Shown here piece by piece: positions 41,892 to 50,632 of a stretch of DNA of 50,792 nt. The stretch comes from Bacillota bacterium (GTDB lineage Bacteria > Bacillota > Clostridia > Tissierellales > Tissierellaceae), in assembly GCA_023388495.1 (NCBI GenBank), contig JAEWGC010000026.1, positions 1-50,792 on the forward strand. The letters run 5' to 3'. Position numbers and translations under genes: made by a program. Under the pieces are notes generated by a model, which worked only from the letters and a program-made list of their open reading frames with translations, was not told the origin of the DNA and did not search any database. Within the stretch, counting starts at the first letter, position 1. Every line of letters starts with the position of its first letter.

Positions 41892-43616
41892 ATGAGAATG
41901 TCAAAACTTTATATACCTACCTTAAGAGAAATGCCAGCGGAGGCAGAAATAGCAAGCCATAAGTTACTCCTAAGGGCAGGTATGATGAGAAAATTAGTAA
42001 GTGGAGTATACTCTTATTTACCAATGGGATATAAGGTAATAAGAAAAGTGGAACAAATTGTTAGAGAGGAAATGGATAGGGCAGGATCACAGGAATTATT
42101 GATGTCTGCTATTCAACCAAAAGAAATATGGGAAGCAACAGGTAGATGGGACAATTTCGGACCAGAGATGTTTAAGCTTAGAGATAGAAATGATAGAGAG
42201 TTCTGCCTTGGACCGACACATGAAGAATATTTTACTAATTTGATAAAGGATGAAGTAAAATCCTATAAGCAACTTCCATTAAATCTTTATCAAATTCAAA
42301 CAAAGTATAGAGATGAGAAAAGACCAAGATTTGGATTGATGAGATGTAGAGAATTTATAATGAAGGATGCCTATAGCTTTGACGTAGATGAAGAAAACAT
42401 GAAAAAAGCCTATGAAATAATGTGGGAAGCCTATGATAAAGTATTTACTAGACTTAAATTAAAATATAAAGTGGTTCAAGGAGATACTGGAGCTATGGGT
42501 GGTAAAATATCTCATGAATTCATGGCCATGTCAGAAGTAGGTGAAAGCCTTATAGCATATTGCGACAATTGTGATTATGCAGCTACTGATGAAAAAGCAG
42601 AAGTAGTATATCGAGTTAATGAAAATTCAGGAAAAGAATTAGAACTGGAAAAAGTATATACTCCAAATGTAACAACTATTGAGGCGTTAGTAGAGTTCTT
42701 TAATGTAGAGCATAGCAACTTTGCAAAGGCATTGGTATTTAATGTGACAGGTAAGCCAGTAGTAGCCATAATTCCTGGAGATAGGGAATTAAATGAAACT
42801 AAGTTTTGCAATTATTTAGGCATTGCTGAACATGACTTAGAAATGGCAGACGAAGAGATGATATTGGATATCACAGGTGCAAATAAAGGATTCACTGGTC
42901 CTATTGGTTTGAAAGAAGGAGTTAGGCTTTTAGTTGACTCTAGAATTACTAAGATGAAAAATCTAGTAGTAGGAGGCAATGAAACAGATTATCATATAAA
43001 AAATGTAAATTACGGTAGAGATTTTACTGGAGAAGTAGTAGAAGATTTACTTTTAGTAAGAGAAGGAGACATCTGCCCTAAATGTGGTGAACCACTTAAA
43101 ATGGATAGAGGAATTGAGGTGGGTAATATATTCCAACTAGGAACAAAATATTCAGATTCCTTAGGGGCTACATTCCTAGATGAAAATGGTAAGGAAAAAC
43201 CCTTTATAATGGGTTGTTATGGTATAGGTGTTTCAAGATCAGTGGCTGCAGTAGTTGAGCAATATCATGATGAAGATGGTATAATATGGCCTTTAGTTGT
43301 AGCACCTTATCATGTGATCATAACTATAGTAAATGTAAAAGCTGAAGAACAAGTAGAATTAGGGGAAAAACTATATGAAGATTTAAGTTCCTTAGGCTTA
43401 GAGGTTATTTTAGATGATAGAAATGAAAGAGCAGGAGTTAAGTTTAAAGATAGAGATTTAATAGGAGTTCCAATTAGAATAACAGTAGGTAAGAGGGCCG
43501 GTGAGTCTATTGTGGAATATTCCATTAGAGGAAAAGATGAGAAGATAGAGATTAGTATCGGTGAAATAATATCCCTAATAAAGGATGAATTTCATAAAGA
43601 AGGTCTAAATATATAG
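41892..43616 (+). CDS. proS: Prolyl-tRNA synthetase (bacterial type)
   Basis: Class II synthetase of 574 residues. MRKLVSGVYSYLPMG and REEMDRAGSQELLMSAIQP open motif 1; RDEKRPRFGLMRCREFIMKD is motif 2; the middle holds the bacterial-type INS editing domain (about 225-380); FIMGCYGIGVSRSVAAVVEQ is motif 3, followed by the anticodon-binding domain (IITIVNVKAEEQVELGEKL). AAGGAG lies 11 bases before the ATG. Expression is set by the T-box leader with a 182-nt palindrome inserted in front of the start. Confidence 0.97.
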   Translation: MRMSKLYIPTLREMPAEAEIASHKLLLRAGMMRKLVSGVYSYLPMGYKVIRKVEQIVREEMDRAGSQELLMSAIQPKEIWEATGRWDNFGPEMFKLRDRNDREFCLGPTHEEYFTNLIKDEVKSYKQLPLNLYQIQTKYRDEKRPRFGLMRCREFIMKDAYSFDVDEENMKKAYEIMWEAYDKVFTRLKLKYKVVQGDTGAMGGKISHEFMAMSEVGESLIAYCDNCDYAATDEKAEVVYRVNENSGKELELEKVYTPNVTTIEALVEFFNVEHSNFAKALVFNVTGKPVVAIIPGDRELNETKFCNYLGIAEHDLEMADEEMILDITGANKGFTGPIGLKEGVRLLVDSRITKMKNLVVGGNETDYHIKNVNYGRDFTGEVVEDLLLVREGDICPKCGEPLKMDRGIEVGNIFQLGTKYSDSLGATFLDENGKEKPFIMGCYGIGVSRSVAAVVEQYHDEDGIIWPLVVAPYHVIITIVNVKAEEQVELGEKLYEDLSSLGLEVILDDRNERAGVKFKDRDLIGVPIRITVGKRAGESIVEYSIRGKDEKIEISIGEIISLIKDEFHKEGLNI

Positions 43617-43622
43617 TATGAT

Positions 43623-43655
43623 AAAAAAATATGGTCCTAGGACCATATTTTTTAT
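43623..43655 (+). terminator. Terminator after proS
   Basis: Near-perfect palindrome with AATATGGTCC/GGACCATATT core, followed by TTTTTAT. The rest of the space to 43875 is AT-rich and shows nothing further that I can name. Confidence 0.85.
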
Positions 43656-43875
43656 CAAAAAAGAAGGAGTTTTAAAATAAATGTAGAATATTTACAGTAT
43701 AGCAAATTAACTTGATAAAGGTAAAGGGTTATTTATAGTTTTATAATGACTTATATATTTATTTTATTAAAATCAAGACTTCATAAATCAAGATGATAGG
43801 TAATGTATAAAAAATTATAATCATATTATAAGAAAAACAAAATATAATGTGTATTATATATGATGGAGGGGTGCT

Positions 43876-44043
43876 ATGCTATTAGAAATGGAAGCCGAAC
43901 TACTTGAACTATGTGAAAAATTCACTAATATATTGTATGATTTAAAAGAAAAATCATTAATATCAGAAGATGAATTTAATATTCACTCGAAGGAAAAAAT
44001 AAAATTTATAGAAAGATCTACAAGACTACTGGTGTTGCAATAA
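43876..44043 (+). CDS. Small acidic-helical protein, 55 residues
   Basis: Opens MLLEMEAELLELCEKF and reads through two predicted amphipathic helices to STRLLVLQ. GGAGGGG (43864-43870) stands five bases before the ATG, and a very strong terminator follows 16 bases after the stop, so it is a real single-gene unit. It is too short for any named family that I can recognise; no signal peptide or membrane segment. Similar small ORFs may exist at this place in relatives. Confidence 0.65.
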   Translation: MLLEMEAELLELCEKFTNILYDLKEKSLISEDEFNIHSKEKIKFIERSTRLLVLQ

Positions 44044-44059
44044 TATTTTTTTAAAATGG

Positions 44060-44109
44060 AATACTATATTAAATCTTAGTACTAAGATTTAATATAGTAT
44101 TTTTCTTTT
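44060..44109 (+). terminator. Terminator: perfect 42-bp palindrome
   Basis: Twenty-one-base arms (44060-44080 and 44081-44101) are perfect complements, with the centre at AGT/ACT, followed by TTTCTTTT. It separates the small gene from gltX. Confidence 0.9.
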
Positions 44110-44132
44110 AGAACCAATTTTACAGGGGAGAG

Positions 44133-44161
44133 TTTACACTTATGGATCAGTGATATATAAT
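44133..44161 (+). promoter_or_regulatory. Promoter of gltX and the downstream unit
   Basis: TTTACA at 44133-44138 and TATAAT at 44156-44161, 17-base spacer. Confidence 0.75.
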
Positions 44162-44198
44162 ATAAGATTATAAGATATTAAATCAGGAGGTGTCAGTT

Positions 44199-45680
44199 GT
44201 GAAAGAAGTAAGATTAAGATTTGCTCCAAGTCCTACAGGTTTTATACATATAGGCTCTATTAGAACTGCTTTGTATAATTATTTATTTGCTAAACGTAAT
44301 AACGGCAAGTTTATTTTGAGAATAGAAGATACTGACCAGACAAGATTTGTAGAAGGAGCCATAGAGAATCTAATAGAATCTTTACATTGGGCTGGAGTAG
44401 AGTATGATGAGGGAGTATTCGTAGAAGAGGGCAAGGTTGTACAAAAGGGCGATCATGGTCCATATATCCAATCAGAAAGATTAGATATATATAAAAAGTA
44501 TGTAGATGAGCTTATTGAAAAAGGCCATGCATATTATTGTTTCTGCTCTAAAGAAAGACTTGAAGAGGTACGTGAAGAACAAAAGATTAAAGGACTCGTT
44601 CCAAAATATGATGGTTTCTGTAGGAATGTATCCTTGGAAGAAGCGAGAGAAAGAATTGCAAAAGGTGAGGAATATGTAGTTAGATTAAAATTACCTCAAA
44701 ACTATGATGTAAAGTTCCATGATTTAGTTAGAGGAGATATTGTAATAAATACAGATGATATTGATGATCAAGTATTATTAAAATCTGACGGATATCCCAC
44801 ATATCATATGGCGGTAGTAGTAGATGATCATTTAATGGAGATAACTCATATAGTTAGAGGAGAAGAATGGTTGCCGTCTACACCAAAACATATTTATTTA
44901 TATGAAGTATTTGGATGGGAAAAACCGGTATACGTTCATCTTCCAACTGTATTAAACAAGGATAGGAAAAAATTAAGTAAACGTCAAGGTGATGTTTCTG
45001 TAGAAGACTTTAGGGATAAAGGTTATTTACCAGAGGGATTAATCAATTATTTAGCTCTAGTAGGCTGGAGCCCAGAAGATAATCAGGAAATCCTTTCCAT
45101 GGATGAGCTAATAGAGAAATTTTCTTTTGAAAGAGTTTCAAAAACTGGTGGGATATTTGATAAAGATAAGTTGGATTGGGTAAATGGACATTATATAAGA
45201 AGTTCATCTATTGAAAGAATCACAGATATGGCTATACCGTATTTAAAAGAAGCAGGATTAATCAATGATGAGTTTGTAGAGAAAAAGTATGAATGGCTTA
45301 CGTTGTTAGTTAAGACTGTTCAAGAGAGTTTAGATACAGTAGCAGAAATAGTTGGAAAAGTAGAATTCATCTTTAAAGACCATGTGGAGATAGTAGAAGA
45401 GGATGCTCTAGAGATAATAAAAGGTGAACAGGTAAAAACTGTTCTTGAAGCTATAAAAGAAGAATTAAATAATGTAGAAGAAATAGATGAAGAGTATGCC
45501 AAAGGATTTATGAAATTAATCCAAAAAGCTACAGGAGTTAAGGGAAAGAATTTATTTATGCCAGCCAGAGTAGCTCTAACGGGCGCAGCACATGGACCAG
45601 AGTTCGTGAATATACTAGTTCTACTAGGTAAGGAAAATATATTAAAGAGAATTGATTATGTAATAGAAAATTATATTTAG
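44199..45680 (+). CDS. gltX: Glutamyl-tRNA synthetase
   Basis: Class I synthetase of about 493 residues. RFAPSPTGFIHIGSIRTALY holds the HIGH-type motif, RIEDTDQTRF is typical, and KLSKRQGDVSVEDF holds the KMSKS-type motif in its Glu-specific form. The C-terminal half is the anticodon-binding helical cage. GTG 44199 follows AGGAGGTG at correct spacing; an in-frame GTG at 44190 overlaps it. It begins the gltX-cysS-mrnC-thyX-rlmB run. Confidence 0.97.
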   Translation: MKEVRLRFAPSPTGFIHIGSIRTALYNYLFAKRNNGKFILRIEDTDQTRFVEGAIENLIESLHWAGVEYDEGVFVEEGKVVQKGDHGPYIQSERLDIYKKYVDELIEKGHAYYCFCSKERLEEVREEQKIKGLVPKYDGFCRNVSLEEARERIAKGEEYVVRLKLPQNYDVKFHDLVRGDIVINTDDIDDQVLLKSDGYPTYHMAVVVDDHLMEITHIVRGEEWLPSTPKHIYLYEVFGWEKPVYVHLPTVLNKDRKKLSKRQGDVSVEDFRDKGYLPEGLINYLALVGWSPEDNQEILSMDELIEKFSFERVSKTGGIFDKDKLDWVNGHYIRSSSIERITDMAIPYLKEAGLINDEFVEKKYEWLTLLVKTVQESLDTVAEIVGKVEFIFKDHVEIVEEDALEIIKGEQVKTVLEAIKEELNNVEEIDEEYAKGFMKLIQKATGVKGKNLFMPARVALTGAAHGPEFVNILVLLGKENILKRIDYVIENYI

Positions 45681-45729
45681 TTATTAGTTATTCGCTATTA
45701 ACTATTCACTACAAAAAAGGAGGGAAGAG

Positions 45730-47127
45730 ATGAAGCTTTATAATACTCTAACAAGAAAAAAAGAAGAGTTTATACCAGTAGTAGAAGGTCAGGTTAGTAT
45801 GTATACCTGTGGTCCAACTGTTTATAATTATATACATGTCGGAAATGCTAGACCTATGGTAATATTTGACACCTTAAGAAGATTTTTTATATACAGAGGA
45901 TATGATGTTAAGTATGTTGTAAATTTTACAGATATAGATGACAAGATAATAAATAGAGCCAATGAAGAAAATACTACTTTTAAAGAGATTGCAGATAGAT
46001 ATATTGAAGCCTTCATGGAGAATGCAAATGGTCTAAATATATATGAAGAAAAAACTATACATCCCAAGGCTACAGAATTTATTCAACCAATGATCCAGTT
46101 TATAGAGGCGTTAATAGAAAAAGGAGCAGCTTATAATGTAGATGGCAATGTTTATTTCAATATAGATAGTGCAAAGGATTATGGAAAGCTTTCTAGAAAA
46201 AACATTGAGGACTTAGTAAGTGGTGCTAGAGTTGAGGTCAGTGAAGAGAAAAATAACCCTATGGATTTTGCCCTATGGAAAAAGGCTAAAGAAGGAGAGC
46301 CATATTGGGAAAGCCCTTGGGGACCTGGTAGACCAGGATGGCATATTGAGTGTTCTGTTATGTCTAGGACTTTATTGGGAGATACTATAGATATTCATGC
46401 AGGTGGTGAAGATCTTCAGTTTCCACACCATGAAAATGAAATCGCTCAATCAGAGACTTTAACTGAGAAGCCTTTTGCAAACTACTGGCTGCATAATGCT
46501 ATGTTAAATATAGATAATCAAAAAATGTCTAAATCTCTAGGAAATTTCTTCACTGTAAAAGAAATTGCAGAAGAATTTGACTTAGAAACTCTTAGATTCT
46601 TTTTGCTATCTGCTCATTATAGATCACCTATAAATTTTACCAGAGAAATAATGCAGCAAATGGAAAGTGGCCTAGAAAGATTGTACAATGGAAAGAAAAA
46701 TTTAGAATATTTACTAGATAAGGCAGAAGATAGAGAATTAAATGAAGAAGAGAATAATTTATTAGAGACAATAGAAAAGTTTAAAAAAGACTTTATTGAA
46801 AGCATGGAGGATGATTTAAACACTGCTGATGCCATTGCATCTATTTTTGAACTTGTTAAATTCTCTAATTCAAACCTAGATGAAAAATCATCTAAAAAAA
46901 TGATTCGAAAAGCTTATGACTTACTACTAGAGTTATCTAATGTTCTGGGAATATTAAATAAGAAAGATGAAATTTTAGAAGATGAAATTTTAGAACTTAT
47001 AGAAAAGAGAACTGAGGCTAGAAAGAATAAAAACTTTAAACTAGCTGATGAGATTAGAGATACCCTAAAGGAAAAGGGAATAATTTTAGAAGATACCCAA
47101 GAAGGGGTGAAATGGAAACATATATAG
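45730..47127 (+). CDS. cysS: Cysteinyl-tRNA synthetase
   Basis: Class I synthetase of 465 residues. MYTCGPTVYNYIHVGNARP includes the zinc-binding Cys and a HIGH-like HVGN; WHIECSVMS and HAGGEDLQFPHHENEIAQSE supply the other zinc ligands; KMSKSLGNFF is KMSKS. The C-terminal anticodon domain carries a DALR-type helix bundle. An AGGAGGGAAGAG stretch precedes the ATG. mrnC follows only three bases after the stop. Confidence 0.97.
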   Translation: MKLYNTLTRKKEEFIPVVEGQVSMYTCGPTVYNYIHVGNARPMVIFDTLRRFFIYRGYDVKYVVNFTDIDDKIINRANEENTTFKEIADRYIEAFMENANGLNIYEEKTIHPKATEFIQPMIQFIEALIEKGAAYNVDGNVYFNIDSAKDYGKLSRKNIEDLVSGARVEVSEEKNNPMDFALWKKAKEGEPYWESPWGPGRPGWHIECSVMSRTLLGDTIDIHAGGEDLQFPHHENEIAQSETLTEKPFANYWLHNAMLNIDNQKMSKSLGNFFTVKEIAEEFDLETLRFFLLSAHYRSPINFTREIMQQMESGLERLYNGKKNLEYLLDKAEDRELNEEENNLLETIEKFKKDFIESMEDDLNTADAIASIFELVKFSNSNLDEKSSKKMIRKAYDLLLELSNVLGILNKKDEILEDEILELIEKRTEARKNKNFKLADEIRDTLKEKGIILEDTQEGVKWKHI

Positions 47128-47130
47128 CCT

Positions 47131-47553
47131 ATGGAAGAAAACAATTTATTTAGAAAAATGAATACAGAATTAAGTGCAGAGGATATAGCTATGTTATCTC
47201 CTCTGCAACTTGCATATATAGGGGATGCAGTATATGAACTATTAGTTAGAACATATCTCTTAGAAAAGAAACTGCCAGTTAAAGAATTGCATAAATCAAC
47301 TACTAAATATGTAAAGGCTAAGGCTCAAGCAACTATAGTACATGTTTTAGAAGATGTACTTAGTGAGGAGGAGCAGACAATAGTTAAAAAAGGTAGAAAT
47401 GCAAAGTCTAACACCATGCCTAAAAATGCTGATATGATAGATTATAAATATGCTACTGGCTTTGAGGCCCTAATAGGATATCTTTATTTAACTAGACAAG
47501 ATAATAGAATTGCAGAATTATTTGAAAAAGTATCAAATATAGAAATTAACTAA
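47131..47553 (+). CDS. mrnC: Mini-ribonuclease III
   Basis: A 140-residue RNase III catalytic domain without the double-stranded RNA-binding domain; it processes 23S rRNA ends in Bacillus. LSPLQLAYIGDAVYELLVRT carries the acidic signature, RNAKSNTMPKNADMIDYKYA the middle block and TGFEALIGYLYLT the closing acidic motif. The start codon has little ribosome binding site and is probably reached by coupling to cysS. Its stop overlaps the reading of the next gene. Confidence 0.94.
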   Translation: MEENNLFRKMNTELSAEDIAMLSPLQLAYIGDAVYELLVRTYLLEKKLPVKELHKSTTKYVKAKAQATIVHVLEDVLSEEEQTIVKKGRNAKSNTMPKNADMIDYKYATGFEALIGYLYLTRQDNRIAELFEKVSNIEIN

Positions 47554-47573
47554 TGAAGAAAAGGGGGATTTTA

Positions 47574-48347
47574 GTGGCTAAGGTAGAACTTTTAAGATAT
47601 ACGCCTGATGGTGAAAAATTAATTGCAGCAGCTGCCAGACTTTGCTATTCTCCTATAGGCGTTAGTGAGATAGAAGAAAGTTTGGATGAAGATAAGGTTA
47701 AATCATTTCTATCCTTATTAATGGATTTAAATCATGAAAGTCCTATAGAGCATGTTAGTTTTACATTTGGAGTTGAAGGTGTATCCCGTACATTAACTCA
47801 TCAATTAGTAAGACATAGAATTGCAAGTTTTTCTCAGCAATCTCAAAGATATGTGAAGCTTGAGCAATTTGAATATATAATACCACCAGCTATTAGGAAT
47901 AATAAGAAGGCTAAGGAATTATTCCAAAATGCTATGGAGGAGGACCAAAAATACTATAATGAAATAACAGACTTATTGTTCCACGAACACTATAGTAAAT
48001 ACATTAAAGAGGGATTTTCTGAGAAGGAAGCTAAAAACAAGGCTGAAAAGGAGTCTATAGAAGATGCAAGATATATTTTTCCTAATGCCTGTGAGACAAA
48101 AATAGTATTTACTATGAATGCTAGGGCTTTACTTAATTTCTTTAGACTTAGATGCTGTAATAGGGCTCAATGGGAAATAAGGGAACTTGCAATTTTAATG
48201 CTAAAAGAAGTAAAAAAGGTTTATCCTATATTATTCAAAAATGCTGGACCAGGATGTGTAAATGGGCCTTGCCCAGAAGGAAAGATGACCTGTGGGAAAA
48301 TGGTAGAAGTTAGAGAAAAGTTTATGACCCAACACAGCGAACGATAG
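47574..48347 (+). CDS. thyX: Flavin-dependent thymidylate synthase
   Basis: FAD- and folate-dependent enzyme making dTMP without ThyA. About 257 residues. The ThyX signature RHRxxSxxxxSxRY is present as RHRIASFSQQSQRY near residue 82; ESPIEHVSFTFGVEGVSRT and NARALLNFFRLRCCNRAQWE supply the other FAD and dUMP contacts. GTG 47574 follows AAAAGGGGG and gives the usual AKVELLRYTPDGEK start; an ATG at 47553 in frame is less likely. Confidence 0.96.
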   Translation: MAKVELLRYTPDGEKLIAAAARLCYSPIGVSEIEESLDEDKVKSFLSLLMDLNHESPIEHVSFTFGVEGVSRTLTHQLVRHRIASFSQQSQRYVKLEQFEYIIPPAIRNNKKAKELFQNAMEEDQKYYNEITDLLFHEHYSKYIKEGFSEKEAKNKAEKESIEDARYIFPNACETKIVFTMNARALLNFFRLRCCNRAQWEIRELAILMLKEVKKVYPILFKNAGPGCVNGPCPEGKMTCGKMVEVREKFMTQHSER

Positions 48348-48407
48348 TGAGTAAATAGATTTGAGTTGCGAAACTGCGGAATTATTAAGTATGAAAGGTG
48401 TGAATAA

Positions 48408-49142
48408 ATGGACTTTCAATATGTGGTTGGAAGAAATCCTGTTTTAGAAATACTTAAAACAGATAAGGAAATAGAAAAACTATATATTTTAAAGGGAGAA
48501 CTTCAAGGCTCCATAAATAAAATAGTTGGAATAGCTAAGGATAGAAATATTGTAATACAACAAGTAGATAAAAACAAACTTGATTCACTATCAGAGGGCA
48601 ACGCCCATCAGGGAGTAGTTGCATTAGTTACATCTTACAGATATGTAAATATAGAGGATATACTGAATAGGGCTAAAGAGAGAAATCAGCCTCCTTTTAT
48701 TGTAGTTTTAGATGGCTTGGAAGATCCTCATAATTTAGGATCTATAATTAGAACTGCTGAATGTGCAGGAGTACATGGAGTAATCATTCCTAAAAGAAGA
48801 TCGGCACAGGTAAATCAAACAGTATATAAAAGTTCTGCAGGAGCCGTAGAGCATATGCTTGTTGCAAAGGTAAATAATATTGTAAATGCAATTGAAGAAT
48901 TAAAAAATAATGGACTATGGATTTATGGTGCAGATATGGACGGAAATAATTATAATAAAACATCCTTAGAAGGTTCGGTTGCATTAGTAATAGGGAGTGA
49001 AGGTAAAGGCCTCTCAAGATTGGTAAAGGAAAAATGTGATGTATTAGTTAAGATTCCAATGTTAGGGAAAATATCTTCTTTAAATGCTTCTAATGCGGCA
49101 TCTATATTAATTTATGAGGTAGTAAGGCAGAACTATGGCTAA
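48408..49142 (+). CDS. rlmB: 23S rRNA (guanosine(2251)-2'-O)-methyltransferase RlmB
   Basis: SPOUT-class methyltransferase of 244 residues acting on the peptidyl-transferase loop. The N-terminal substrate domain starts FQYVVGRNPVLEIL; the catalytic domain has LDGLEDPHNLGSIIRTAECA (motif 1), LVIGSEGKGLSRLV (motif 2) and IPMLGKISSLNASNAASIL (motif 3), as in the TrmH family. Members of this operon position are sometimes named YacO. It overlaps the next gene by 8 bases. Confidence 0.93.
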   Translation: MDFQYVVGRNPVLEILKTDKEIEKLYILKGELQGSINKIVGIAKDRNIVIQQVDKNKLDSLSEGNAHQGVVALVTSYRYVNIEDILNRAKERNQPPFIVVLDGLEDPHNLGSIIRTAECAGVHGVIIPKRRSAQVNQTVYKSSAGAVEHMLVAKVNNIVNAIEELKNNGLWIYGADMDGNNYNKTSLEGSVALVIGSEGKGLSRLVKEKCDVLVKIPMLGKISSLNASNAASILIYEVVRQNYG

Positions 49143-49668
49143 AAATAGTAAGAGGCCTAAGGAGTACCTTTTTGTTGATGGATATAATATTATCAATTCT
49201 TGGGAAAGGTTTAGTGGGCTTAAAAAAGCATATCTAGAGGAAGCGCGAAATGAGCTTATAGACATTATGACAGAGTACAAGCATTATTCTGGAATTGAAA
49301 TAATAATTGTATTTGATGCACATTTAGTAAAAGGTAATTATGGAACAGTGGAAAATTACAACGGATTAAAAGTAGTATATACAAAAGAAAATGAAACCGC
49401 CGATCAATATATAGAGAAAAAATTAGATGAAATAGGAAGAATAAAAAAGGTAAGAGTGGCGACTTCTGATTGGATGGAACAACAAATCATCTTAGGGCGA
49501 GGAGGAACTAGGATTTCAGCTAGAGAGTTAGAAGTTGAAATTTTCAATGAAAAAAAACTTATTAAACGTAAAAGAACTACAGAAAACAAGAAAAACGATT
49601 TACTACTTGGAAGATTAGACGAAAAGACAATCGAAAAACTAAATAAACTAATGGGCAAAAATGAATAA
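49135..49668 (+). CDS. NYN-domain endoribonuclease (YacP/Rae1-like)
   Basis: A 177-residue PIN-like/NYN domain protein. YLFVDGYNIINSWERF gives the first acidic residue, EIIIVFDAHLVKGN and VYTKENETADQYIEKKL the others, then VRVATSDWMEQQII. Bacillus Rae1, encoded at the same place between rlmB and sigH, cleaves mRNA in the ribosomal A site; this is likely the orthologue. It overlaps rlmB. It ends just before the sigH promoter. Confidence 0.9.
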   Translation: MAKNSKRPKEYLFVDGYNIINSWERFSGLKKAYLEEARNELIDIMTEYKHYSGIEIIIVFDAHLVKGNYGTVENYNGLKVVYTKENETADQYIEKKLDEIGRIKKVRVATSDWMEQQIILGRGGTRISARELEVEIFNEKKLIKRKRTTENKKNDLLLGRLDEKTIEKLNKLMGKNE

Positions 49669-49670
49669 TC

Positions 49671-49699
49671 TTGACTAATATATCCCTATTCAATATAAT
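49671..49699 (+). promoter_or_regulatory. Sigma-A promoter of sigH
   Basis: TTGACT at 49671-49676, TATAAT at 49694-49699, 17-base spacer, 37 bases before the gene's ribosome binding region. Confidence 0.82.
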
Positions 49700-49742
49700 T
49701 AATAGTAATTAAAATTAACAGCTGTACTGGGGGGGGTTGTTG

Positions 49743-50387
49743 GTGCAACTAGATGTACATAATGACATAGAAATAACTGCATATATAGACATGCAGGATG
49801 AAGAAATTGTCGAAGCTGCTAAAGGTGATGACACTATTGCACTTGAATACCTTATTTATAAGTATAAGAATATCGTAAAATGTAAGGCTAGATCCTATTA
49901 TTTAATAGGGGCAGACAAAGAAGATATTATTCAAGAGGGTATGATAGGGTTATATAAGGCTATTCGTGATTACGATAAAGACAAGCTTTCCTCTTTTAGA
50001 GCCTTTGCAGAGATTTGTATTACAAGACAGATAATTACAGCGATTAAAACAGCAACTAGACAAAAACATATTCCTTTAAACTCCTATGTTTCTCTTAATA
50101 AACCAATATACGATGAAGAATCTGATAGAACTTTATTGGACGTTATTTCAGGTTTAAAAATTTCAGATCCTGAGGAACTGATGATTAGCAGAGAAGACTT
50201 GAACTTAATGGAGAGAAAAATAGGAGAAATTCTATCTGAGTTAGAGTTAGAAGTTCTAATGTCCTATGTAGATGGTATGAGCTATCAAGAAATTGCAGAG
50301 GATTTAGATAGACATGTAAAAAGCATAGATAATGCATTACAAAGAGTTAAAAGGAAGTTGGAGAAGCTGCTAGAGAAGAAAGTATAA
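49743..50387 (+). CDS. sigH: RNA polymerase sporulation sigma factor SigH
   Basis: Sigma-70 family factor of about 214 residues that starts the sporulation cascade in endospore formers. Region 2 has LEYLIYKYKNIVKCKARSYY and DIIQEGMIGLYKAIRDY; region 2.4 RAFAEICITRQIITAIKTAT; region 4 LSELELEVLMSYVDGMSYQE then the recognition helix DLDRHVKSIDNALQRVKRKL. The upstream G8 run is the ribosome binding site; GTG 49743 fits best, with TTG 49737 and 49740 possible. Order before tRNA-Thr and tuf is that of Clostridia. Confidence 0.95.
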   Translation: MQLDVHNDIEITAYIDMQDEEIVEAAKGDDTIALEYLIYKYKNIVKCKARSYYLIGADKEDIIQEGMIGLYKAIRDYDKDKLSSFRAFAEICITRQIITAIKTATRQKHIPLNSYVSLNKPIYDEESDRTLLDVISGLKISDPEELMISREDLNLMERKIGEILSELELEVLMSYVDGMSYQEIAEDLDRHVKSIDNALQRVKRKLEKLLEKKV

Positions 50388-50395
50388 ACTTAAGC

Positions 50396-50424
50396 TTGAC
50401 AATTTAAATTGTAAATAGTAAAAT
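50396..50424 (+). promoter_or_regulatory. Promoter of tRNA-Thr and tuf
   Basis: TTGACA at 50396-50401, TAAAAT at 50419-50424, 17-base spacer, 20 bases before the tRNA. Confidence 0.82.
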
Positions 50425-50443
50425 AACTAGCAGTGAGAAAAAT

Positions 50444-50519
50444 GCCCACGTAGCTCAGGAGGTAGAGCACTTGCATGGTAAGCAAGAGGTCACCGGTTCG
50501 AGTCCGGTCGTGGGCTCCA
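50444..50519 (+). tRNA. tRNA-Thr (anticodon GGT)
   Basis: Seventy-six bases fold as a cloverleaf: acceptor GCCCACG/CGTGGGC, D arm GCTC/GAGC, anticodon stem CTTGC/GCAAG with loop ATGGTAA (anticodon GGT, reads ACC and ACT), T arm ACCGG/CCGGT with TTCGAGT loop, discriminator T, CCA encoded. Confidence 0.97.
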
Positions 50520-50547
50520 TGCTTATAAAGGATAGGAAACACCAGGG

Positions 50548-50600
50548 TGAGTTTTCTTAATTCTATTCCTATGAGAAAGCTCAAATATACTCAGTATATT
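50548..50600 (+). other. Leader hairpins before tuf
   Basis: A 10-base stem TGAGTTTTCT-type arm (50548-50557) pairs with AGAAAGCTCA (50574-50583) and is followed by AATATAC/GTATATT (50584-50600). No U tract follows. May be a processing or leader structure between tRNA-Thr and tuf. Confidence 0.45.
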
Positions 50601-50632
50601 AAATTATTAATATAATTAAGGAGGAATACCAA

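Noticed and set aside
43656..43875. Possible gene or RNA between proS and the small gene
   Set aside because: Only AT-rich sequence with stop codons in all frames and no stable paired structure that I could see.
45681..45720. AT-rich TTAGTTATT-type repeats before cysS
   Set aside because: Too short and simple to be called an element; no copy elsewhere in the window with clear ends.
50390..50584. Minus-strand frame containing HDRTRTGDLLL
   Set aside because: It is the antisense of tRNA-Thr; this is a well-known false protein produced from tRNA genes.
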